Positions 1 through 5,856 of a stretch of 14,381 bases of DNA are shown here, piece after piece (position 1 is the first letter of the stretch; every line of letters begins with the position of its first letter). Under the pieces are notes generated by a model. The model had not been told where the DNA came from. It saw only the letters and a program-made list of their open reading frames with translations, and did no database searches. Made by a program: the position numbers and the translations under genes. This DNA is from Lysobacterales bacterium UBA2790 (GTDB lineage: Bacteria; Pseudomonadota; Gammaproteobacteria; Xanthomonadales; Xanthomonadaceae), in contig DEHW01000200.1 in NCBI GenBank assembly GCA_002352135.1, positions 1 to 14,381 of the forward strand, in the 5' to 3' direction.

Positions 1-1359
1 GAGGACAGCGTCTATCGCAACCGCACGCGGCCCTGTCTGCAGCATCAGATCAAGCGCTGCTCGGCACCCTGTGTGGGCTTGATCAGTGCCGAGGATTACC
101 AGCGCGATGTGCGTGATACGGAGTGGTTTCTGGATGGTCGCAGCGATGCCTTGGTCGATTTGTATGCCGAGCAGATGCACGCTGCCGCCGAGCGGCTCGA
201 TTTCGAAGAGGCTGCGCGCTTGCGCGATCTGGTGGCCGCCATCCGTCGGGTGCAGGCCAAACAGTTCGTCGATGGCGAACAAGTGGATATGGATGTGCTG
301 GCCTGCGTGGTCGAACAGGGCCGTGCCTGCGTGCTGATGCTGTCCTTCCGTGACGGCATGAACAAAGGTACGCGCAGCTACTTTCCCAAGCTCAACGGTG
401 CCGAGGATGTGGGCGAAGTGTTGGCCGCCTTCGTGACCCAGCACTATCTCGATCAGGCCCCACCTTCCGAGGTCATCCTCGGCAATGACATTCCTGATCG
501 CGAGTTGATCCAGCAGGTGCTGGCTGAGCAAGCCGGACGCAAGGTGCAGCTCAAGACCCAGGTACGCTCGGAGCGCGCGCGTTATCTTGATCTGGCGCGC
601 CGCAATGCGCAGGTCGCCTTGCACAGCGAACTGGCCAGCGTGGCGAGTCAGCGCGCACGGCTGGAATCCTTGCAGTCGTTGTTGGGACTGGGGCAGGCCC
701 CGCAACGCATGGAGTGCTTCGACATCAGCCATACGCAGGGTGAGGCGACCGTGGCGTCCTGTGTGGTGTTCGATGCGGAAGGCGCGCTTCGCAGCCAGTA
801 CCGGCGCTTCAATATCAGTGGAATCACACCTGGCGATGACTATGCCGCCATGCAGCAGGCCTTGCAGCGTCGCTTCAAACGCGCGCTGGAGGATGGCGTG
901 TTGCCGGATGTGCTGTTCATCGACGGCGGAAAAGGTCAGTTGGAGCAGGCGCGTCAGGTCATCGACGAGTTGGCAATTCAAGGTGTGTTGCTCGTGGGTG
1001 TCGCCAAAGGCGAGGAGCGCCGCGCGGGACATGAGGCGCTGGTTTTCACCGATGGGCGAACCCTGCGTCCGGGGCCGGATTCCGCTGCCCTGCATCTGGT
1101 GCAGCAGATTCGCGATGAGGCGCATCGCTTCGCCATCACCGGACATCGCGGTCGACGCAGCAAGGCGCGTGATCGCAGCAGACTGGAAGATATCGAAGGC
1201 ATCGGCAGCAAGCGACGTGCCGCCTTGCTTCGTCACTTTGGTGGCTTGCAGGGTTTGAAAGCGGCGGGTGTACAGGAGCTCGCTCGGGTGGAAGGCATCA
1301 GCGCGGCGTTGGCGCAACGCATCTACGACGCCCTGCACGGCACCGGAGAGACGACGTGA
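1..1359 (+). CDS. uvrC: UvrABC system protein C (excinuclease subunit), 5' end missing
   Basis: UvrC makes both incisions flanking a lesion in nucleotide excision repair after UvrA and UvrB have located it. The frame is open from base 1, so the gene starts upstream; 452 residues are present against about 600 in the family. What is missing is the N-terminal GIY-YIG nuclease that makes the 3' incision. Visible from the first residue: the conserved RPCLQHQI...CSAPC stretch at 11-24, a UVR (UvrB-binding) motif around 52-87 with LDFEEAARLRD, the RNase H-like 5' nuclease with CFDISH (Asp at about 241), IDGGKGQL (about 307-314) and DEAHRF (His at about 375), then tandem helix-hairpin-helix DNA-binding motifs at 395-446 (IEGIGSKRRAALL, VEGISAALAQRI). 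The internal GTG at 73 is not the start because conserved UvrC sequence lies upstream in frame. The TGA stop overlaps the cydD start by four bases. Catalytic residues in the visible part look intact. Confidence 0.97.
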   Translation, partial: EDSVYRNRTRPCLQHQIKRCSAPCVGLISAEDYQRDVRDTEWFLDGRSDALVDLYAEQMHAAAERLDFEEAARLRDLVAAIRRVQAKQFVDGEQVDMDVLACVVEQGRACVLMLSFRDGMNKGTRSYFPKLNGAEDVGEVLAAFVTQHYLDQAPPSEVILGNDIPDRELIQQVLAEQAGRKVQLKTQVRSERARYLDLARRNAQVALHSELASVASQRARLESLQSLLGLGQAPQRMECFDISHTQGEATVASCVVFDAEGALRSQYRRFNISGITPGDDYAAMQQALQRRFKRALEDGVLPDVLFIDGGKGQLEQARQVIDELAIQGVLLVGVAKGEERRAGHEALVFTDGRTLRPGPDSAALHLVQQIRDEAHRFAITGHRGRRSKARDRSRLEDIEGIGSKRRAALLRHFGGLQGLKAAGVQELARVEGISAALAQRIYDALHGTGETT

Positions 1360-3146
1360 GCGAGCAGGGCGCGTCGGTCAACGCAGAACAGTCGCGCAAA
1401 CACTGGCAGCAGCGCCTGCGCGCACTCAAGCCGCACAGCGGGCAATGGCTGCGTGGGACGGTGTTACTTTCGTGGCTGGCAGGCAGCATGTTGATCGCGC
1501 AGGCCTGGCTGTTGTCGCGCGTCGTCAATGCCGTGGTCTTTGACGCACAGGAGCTGAGCGCGCAGCAGGGTTCGCTGTGGGCCTTGCTGGGTGTCTTCTT
1601 GCTTCGTGCCGTGTTGATCTGGGCGGCGGAGCAGGCGGCCTTCGAGGCGGCAGCGCAGGTCAAGAGCCGACTGCGCAGTGACTTGTTGGCTGCGGTGCAC
1701 GCGCGGGGTCCGGCACGTCTGCCGCAATCCCACGCGGGTCTGGTGGATACCCTGGTGGACGGAGTGGAGGCCTTGGACGCGTATTACGCGCGCTATCTGC
1801 CGACCATGAGTCTGGTGGTCTGGTTGCCCTTGAGTCTGCTGGTGTTCGTGTTCGTCAGCGACGGCTTGTCGGCGCTGATCCTCTTGCTGACCGCGCCCTT
1901 GATTCCGCTGTTCATGATGCTGGTCGGGCGCGGCGCAGAGCGGCGCAATCAGCAGCAATGGGCCAGCCTGAATCGTCTGGGTACGCACCTGTTGGATATG
2001 ATCCAGGGTTTGACGACCTTGCGTCTGTTCAATGCCTCGCGGCGTGAGGCGAAGGCGGTCGCGAATCTGGCGGAGCAGTATCGGCAACGCTCGATGTCGG
2101 TATTGCGCATCGCCTTCCTGTCGTCCTTCGTGCTGGAGTTTTTTGCCACGGTCAGCATTGCCATCGTGGCGGTGATGATCGGCTTCCGTCTGTATTTCGG
2201 CGAGATGGACTTCCAGCATGGCTTCTTCGTGTTGCTGCTGGCACCGGAGTTCTATTTGCCATTGCGCAACCTGGGCACGCATTACCACGCGCGCATGCAG
2301 GCCATTGCCGCCATCGAACAGATCGAGGCCTTGCGAGGCACGGGGCTGTTGCCGGGTGATCAGGGTTTCGCCGACACCTTCCACGCCTGCGATGTCGCGC
2401 CCCAGGATGAAGCCGGTTCACCACTGTTGCGCCTTCGCGGCCTGCAGCAGTGCTACCCCGATGGTCGACAAGGTCTGGCGGGCGTGGATCTCGATCTTCA
2501 TCGAGGTGAACTGCTCGTCGTAGTGGGCGAGAGTGGTGCGGGCAAGTCCAGTCTGATGCAGGCGATTCTCGGCTTTCTTCCCTTGCGGCAAGGACGCATC
2601 GAGGTGGACCCGCGTCTGCGGGTGAATGGTCTGGCGAACTGGCAGGAGCACTGCCTGTGGCTGCCGCAGCAGCCGTGGTTCACGGCGGCGACCTTGGCCG
2701 CCAACCTGCGTCTTGCCGACCCGCAGGCGAGCGATGCACAGATGCTCGCCGTGCTGTCGCGATGTGGTCTCGCGGATTGGCTGGCAACCCTGCCGCAAGG
2801 TCTGGCGACGCGGATCGGCGAAGGCGGGCAGGTCATGTCGGGCGGGCAGGCACATGCGCTGGCGATGGCGCGTGCACTGATGAAGCCCGCAGAACTATGG
2901 CTGCTGGATGAGCCCGCCGCGCGCCTGGATGTGAGCCACGAAGCGGCGATGATCGCCTTGCTGCGTGAGGTGAAACGGGATCGCTGCATCGTGGTCATCG
3001 CGCATCGACTCGACCTGTTGCGCGCAGCGGATCGGATTGCGCTGATGGTCGGTGGTCGGGTGGAGGCCGTCGGTACACATGAGGAGCTGTTGCAGTGCGC
3101 GCCTGAATACGTGGAACTGTTGCGCGCAGCGGAGTGGCGGTTGTGA
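1356..3146 (+). CDS. cydD: Heterodimeric ABC transporter subunit CydD (cytochrome bd assembly)
   Basis: CydD pairs with CydC as an inner-membrane ABC exporter. In E. coli it moves cysteine and glutathione to the periplasm and is required for haem insertion and assembly of cytochrome bd oxidase. The 596-residue product has the usual type-I exporter layout: a transmembrane domain at about 30-330 with hydrophobic stretches near 35-55, 75-92, 150-190 and 250-280, the CydD-like segment LLLAPEFYLPLRNLGTHYHA at 293-312, then an ATPase domain at about 355-596. ATPase motifs are complete: Walker A GESGAGKSS at 391-399, signature MSGGQ at 494-498, Walker B LWLLDE at 514-519 followed by a D-loop RLD, and the switch His at 550 (VIAHR). 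The GTG start overlaps the uvrC stop as GTGA, with GGAG at 1345-1348 seven bases upstream. The order cydD then cydC is the usual one. No cydAB oxidase genes lie in this window. Confidence 0.95.
   Translation: MSEQGASVNAEQSRKHWQQRLRALKPHSGQWLRGTVLLSWLAGSMLIAQAWLLSRVVNAVVFDAQELSAQQGSLWALLGVFLLRAVLIWAAEQAAFEAAAQVKSRLRSDLLAAVHARGPARLPQSHAGLVDTLVDGVEALDAYYARYLPTMSLVVWLPLSLLVFVFVSDGLSALILLLTAPLIPLFMMLVGRGAERRNQQQWASLNRLGTHLLDMIQGLTTLRLFNASRREAKAVANLAEQYRQRSMSVLRIAFLSSFVLEFFATVSIAIVAVMIGFRLYFGEMDFQHGFFVLLLAPEFYLPLRNLGTHYHARMQAIAAIEQIEALRGTGLLPGDQGFADTFHACDVAPQDEAGSPLLRLRGLQQCYPDGRQGLAGVDLDLHRGELLVVVGESGAGKSSLMQAILGFLPLRQGRIEVDPRLRVNGLANWQEHCLWLPQQPWFTAATLAANLRLADPQASDAQMLAVLSRCGLADWLATLPQGLATRIGEGGQVMSGGQAHALAMARALMKPAELWLLDEPAARLDVSHEAAMIALLREVKRDRCIVVIAHRLDLLRAADRIALMVGGRVEAVGTHEELLQCAPEYVELLRAAEWRL
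3131..3134 (+). promoter_or_regulatory. Ribosome binding site that decides the cydC start
   Basis: GGAG sits eight bases before the GTG at 3143. The in-frame GTG at 3134 would begin inside this motif and has no Shine-Dalgarno of its own. The arrangement repeats that at the uvrC/cydD junction (GGAG, seven bases, GTGA overlap), which supports 3143 as the true start. Confidence 0.6.
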
Positions 3147-4813
3147 ATCCGCTGCAGTTTCTTTGGCAACGCACCGCCGGGCAGCGCGGCTGGATGCTGC
3201 TTGGACTGTTGCTGGCCCTGCTCACCAGTCTGGCGAACATCACCCTGCTGGCGCTGTCGGGATGGTTCATCAGTGGCATGGCGCTGGCGGGTGTGGCGGG
3301 CACCAGCATGAATTACTTCACGCCCGCTGCATTGATCCGTTTGTCCGCCATCGTGCGCACCGCTGGGCGCTATGGCGAGCGCCTCAGTACGCATGAGGCC
3401 ACCTTCCGAGTGCTGGCGACGATGCGTGTATGGCTGTACGAGCGCATCGAGCCCTTGGCACCGCAGCATCTGGAGCAGTACCAAAGTGGCGACTTGCTGA
3501 ATCGCTTGCGGGCCGACATCGACAGCCTCAACAACCTGTATTTGCGGGTCTGGGTGCCGAGCCTGGTGGCGTTGATGTCCAGCCTGATCTGCGTGTTGGT
3601 TCTGCTGCGCTTCGACTGGCGAATGGCGATCTGGCTGGGTCTGATGCTGGGTACGGCGGGATGGGCCTTGCCGCGCTTTGCGCACCGGGTCGGACAGTCC
3701 AGTGCGCGTGCGCAGCAGCAGATCTTGAACACCCTGCGCACGCAGTGGCTGGGTGATCTTCGTGGGCTGGCAGAAGTGCAGTTGTTCGGCGCGCAGGCGG
3801 CGCAGATGGCCAGAGTCGAATCACTCGGCGTGGATCTGGTCCATGCGCAGCGACAGCAGGCGCGCTGGGCTGGGGCTTTGCAGGGCGCATTCAGTCTGCT
3901 GCTGGGCATCAGTGCGCTGGGTATGCTGATGCTGGCGATTCCGGCGCTGCGCGAGCAGCGCATTGCACCGCCTGAGTTGGCGATGCTGGTGCTGTTGGCG
4001 ATGGCGAGTTTCGAGGCGCTGATGCCGTTGCCATTGGCGTTCCAGAGTCTGGGCGAATCGCGTGAGGCCTTGGCGCGGGTGATGAACCTCGTCAATGCCG
4101 AGCCGGACGTGCGCGAACCCGATTCTCCGGCGTCGCTGCCGTCAGCGAATGATCTGCAGTTGAACGCCGTCTCTTTCCGCTATGCCGACCATCAGCCCTG
4201 GATGTTGCGCGAGCTTTGCTGGCAAGTTCCGGCGTGCGCCAGAGTGGCGCTGATCGGTCCGAATGGGGCAGGCAAGAGCAGTGTGATTGCCCTGCTGACG
4301 CGTTTGCGAGCGCCGCAAAGCGGAGAAATCTGTCTTGGTGGCGTGTCCTACGATCAACTGCGCGGCGAAGACATCCGCAGTCGCTTTGCTGTGTTGTCGC
4401 AGCACGCGCATCTGTTCAATACGACGCTGCGAGCCAACCTGCGGATGGCCGCGCCCGAGGCCGACGACATACGCCTGCGTGCTGCTTGCCGCGCCGCGGG
4501 GATCGAGTCCTTTGTGGATTCGCTTCCGAATGGTCTGGATACCCCCGTGGGTGAGCTGGGTAATGCCGTGTCTGGAGGACAGGCGCGACGTATCGCATTG
4601 GCGCGGACCTTGCTGAAGCCCGCGCCGATCCTCATTCTCGACGAGCCGACCGAAGGTCTCGATGCTCTGACCGCGCACCAGGTGATGCAGGGTGTCCACG
4701 CGTGGATAACGGCGCAGGGGCAGAGCCTAATTGTGATTACGCATCGTCCATTGGAAACCGTCGGTATGGATGCCATCTATCGTCTGAGTGAAGGACAACT
4801 GCTGCGCGTGTGA
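3143..4813 (+). CDS. cydC: Heterodimeric ABC transporter subunit CydC (cytochrome bd assembly)
   Basis: This is the partner of CydD in the thiol-exporting ABC transporter needed for cytochrome bd assembly. With the GTG start at 3143 the product has 556 residues, close to the roughly 570 of E. coli CydC. The N-terminal transmembrane domain carries CydC-typical segments, LLALSGWFISGMALAG near 35-50 and RTAGRYGERL...H.ATFRVL near 72-91. The ATPase domain from about 338 has Walker A GPNGAGKSS at 372-380, a Q-loop Gln near 420, signature VSGGQ at 476-480, Walker B ILILDEP with Asp-Glu at 500-501, the CydC-like DEPTEGLDA, and the switch His at 534 (VITHR). The protein ends about 15 residues after that region, so the C-terminal tail is a little short, but nothing catalytic is missing. 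The start overlaps the cydD stop as GTGA, implying coupled translation and a matched subunit ratio. A GTG at 3134 would add three residues. Confidence 0.95.
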   Translation: MNPLQFLWQRTAGQRGWMLLGLLLALLTSLANITLLALSGWFISGMALAGVAGTSMNYFTPAALIRLSAIVRTAGRYGERLSTHEATFRVLATMRVWLYERIEPLAPQHLEQYQSGDLLNRLRADIDSLNNLYLRVWVPSLVALMSSLICVLVLLRFDWRMAIWLGLMLGTAGWALPRFAHRVGQSSARAQQQILNTLRTQWLGDLRGLAEVQLFGAQAAQMARVESLGVDLVHAQRQQARWAGALQGAFSLLLGISALGMLMLAIPALREQRIAPPELAMLVLLAMASFEALMPLPLAFQSLGESREALARVMNLVNAEPDVREPDSPASLPSANDLQLNAVSFRYADHQPWMLRELCWQVPACARVALIGPNGAGKSSVIALLTRLRAPQSGEICLGGVSYDQLRGEDIRSRFAVLSQHAHLFNTTLRANLRMAAPEADDIRLRAACRAAGIESFVDSLPNGLDTPVGELGNAVSGGQARRIALARTLLKPAPILILDEPTEGLDALTAHQVMQGVHAWITAQGQSLIVITHRPLETVGMDAIYRLSEGQLLRV

Positions 4814-4872
4814 AGTGTTCGCTCGCCTTCGCGGATGGCAGAGGGCAGAATGCGGGCGATGGACATGCCCCC

Positions 4873-4888
4873 GCCCGGCTGGCCGGGC
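4873..4888 (+). other. GC-rich hairpin in the cydC-pgsA gap
   Basis: GCCCGGC at 4873-4879 and GCCGGGC at 4882-4888 form a perfect seven-pair inverted repeat with a two-base gap, more realistically six pairs with a four-base loop. No run of T follows (CAATCGG), so it is not a standard intrinsic terminator. It lies in the 108-base gap between cydC and pgsA, 33 bases before the pgsA GTG. It could be a weak attenuator, an RNA-stability element or chance in GC-rich DNA. No convincing promoter was seen in this gap, so pgsA may be read through from cydC. Confidence 0.35.
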
Positions 4889-4921
4889 CAATCGGCGTTT
4901 GTGGAAGGCAACGGATATCGC

Positions 4922-5479
4922 GTGAAATTGACCATTCCAACGGTGCTCACATTGTTCCGCATCGCACTGATACCCGTGCTGGTGCTGGTGATCTACTTGC
5001 CGTATCACTGGACCAATTTTGCGGCGGCCTTCCTGTTTGCACTGGGGGCGATCACCGACTGGGCCGATGGCTACATTGCGCGGCGCTTCGGCATGATGTC
5101 GGCGTTCGGCGCGTTTCTGGACCCCGTCGCCGACAAGCTGGCAGTGGCGGTGGCGTTGATCATCATCGTGCAATTGCATCCCACCCTGTTCATGGCCTTG
5201 ATTGCGGCGGTCATCATCGGTCGCGAGATCACCATCTCGGCCCTGCGCGAGTGGATGGCGGAAGTCGGGCAGCGTTCGACCGTTCGGGTTGCCGCGATTG
5301 GCAAGATCAAGACCATCGTGCAGATGGTTGCCCTGGTCATGCTGCTGTATCGCGAGCCATTGTGGGGGCTGCCGATCTTCCTGATCGGCGAGTGGTTGCT
5401 GGCAGTGGCGGCAGTGCTCACCTTGTGGTCTGGCTTCGCCTATCTGCGTGCGGCATGGCCCGCCCTGCAGGAGCGATGA
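4922..5479 (+). CDS. pgsA: CDP-diacylglycerol-glycerol-3-phosphate 3-phosphatidyltransferase
   Basis: PgsA converts CDP-diacylglycerol and glycerol 3-phosphate to phosphatidylglycerol phosphate plus CMP, the committed step to phosphatidylglycerol and cardiolipin, in the inner membrane. The 185-residue product matches the usual 180-200. The CDP-alcohol phosphotransferase signature is perfect: D46, D49, G50, A53, R54, G63, D67 and D71 in DWADGYIARR...G...D...D. Hydrophobic segments lie near 8-27, 31-44, 75-100 and 130-170, as expected for this six-helix family, and REITISALREWMAE near 102-115 is also family-typical. The GTG at 4922 is chosen because homologues begin with this same short (M)xxxIPTxLTLFR; a weak GGA lies about six bases upstream and GGAAGG about 13 bases upstream. 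In-frame ATGs at 4835-4865 would add a hydrophilic, Pro-rich extension of up to 29 residues; the one at 4850 has GAGGG before it, so the exact start is less certain than the gene. Confidence 0.93.
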   Translation: MKLTIPTVLTLFRIALIPVLVLVIYLPYHWTNFAAAFLFALGAITDWADGYIARRFGMMSAFGAFLDPVADKLAVAVALIIIVQLHPTLFMALIAAVIIGREITISALREWMAEVGQRSTVRVAAIGKIKTIVQMVALVMLLYREPLWGLPIFLIGEWLLAVAAVLTLWSGFAYLRAAWPALQER

Positions 5480-5514
5480 GGCGATCTTTTTTGCAGGCCC
5501 GCGCTGAAAAATGC

Positions 5515-5542
5515 TTGACACAAATGCTCGAATCCCTAAAAT
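5515..5542 (+). promoter_or_regulatory. Sigma-70 promoter for tRNA-Gly
   Basis: A perfect -35 TTGACA at 5515-5520 and a -10 TAAAAT at 5537-5542 are separated by 16 bases. The following GAGCGGC is a GC-rich discriminator, as is usual for stringently controlled stable-RNA promoters. Transcription would begin near 5549-5551, leaving a leader of only about eight bases before the tRNA at 5558. The promoter lies within the 78 bases after the pgsA stop, so the tRNA can be expressed independently of the uvrC-cydDC-pgsA genes. Confidence 0.85.
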
Positions 5543-5557
5543 GAGCGGCTCAACGAC

Positions 5558-5633
<76 letters not shown>

Positions 5634-5642
5634 GATTCAGCG

Positions 5643-5674
5643 CAAAACCTCGGTCTTCCGAGGTTTTGTTGTTT
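5643..5674 (+). terminator. Intrinsic terminator between tRNA-Gly and tRNA-Cys
   Basis: The stem CAAAACCTCGG at 5643-5653 pairs perfectly with CCGAGGTTTTG at 5658-5668 around the tetraloop TCTT, and T-rich sequence (TTTTGTTGTTT) runs to 5674. It begins ten bases after the CCA of tRNA-Gly. The paired A and T tracts mean the inverted repeat also looks like a terminator on the opposite strand. It implies that much tRNA-Gly transcription ends before tRNA-Cys. Confidence 0.8.
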
Positions 5675-5724
5675 AAGCGGATCGATTGTTGTCTAGGTTT
5701 GATCTGCTGAACGATTTGATGTGT

Positions 5725-5798
5725 GGCCTGGTGGCAGAGTGGTCATGCAGCGGCCTGCAAAGCCGTGTACGCCGGTTCGATTCCGACCCAGGCCTCCA
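5725..5798 (+). tRNA. tRNA-Cys(GCA)
   Basis: A 74-base cloverleaf. Acceptor GGCCTGG at 5725-5731 pairs with CCAGGCC at 5788-5794, followed by discriminator T, the main cysteine identity base, and an encoded CCA at 5796-5798. The anticodon loop CTGCAAA carries GCA at 5757-5759; the stem is GCGGC/GCCGT with a terminal G-U pair. The T loop is TTCGATT. The 50 bases between the preceding hairpin and this tRNA hold no clear promoter (a weak TTGTTG at 5686-5691 has no good -10), so expression may rely on readthrough from the tRNA-Gly promoter or on a promoter I cannot recognise. Confidence 0.97.
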
Positions 5799-5814
5799 CA
5801 CCATCAAGTGATTC

Positions 5815-5841
5815 AAGCCCCGCCGATGCGGGGCTTTTTTT
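5815..5841 (+). terminator. Intrinsic terminator after tRNA-Cys
   Basis: AAGCCCCGC at 5815-5823 pairs with GCGGGGCTT at 5828-5836 around the loop CGAT, followed by an uninterrupted run of seven T at 5835-5841. It ends the tRNA transcript 15 bases before the 3' end of the convergent glycosyltransferase gene. Read on the opposite strand the hairpin is followed by GAATCACTTGA rather than a T run, so it is a poor terminator for that gene, for which no other terminator is visible. Confidence 0.9.
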
Positions 5842-5856
5842 ATCCGTGTGTAACGG

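Noticed and set aside
2498..3685. A 395-codon reverse-strand frame across the cydD/cydC junction
   Set aside because: Low-complexity composition and no family resemblance; both forward genes have full ABC transporter motifs here.
5815..5841. The tRNA-Cys terminator as a bidirectional terminator for the glycosyltransferase gene
   Set aside because: On the reverse strand the hairpin is followed by GAATCACTTGA and not by a T run, so intrinsic termination in that direction would be weak.
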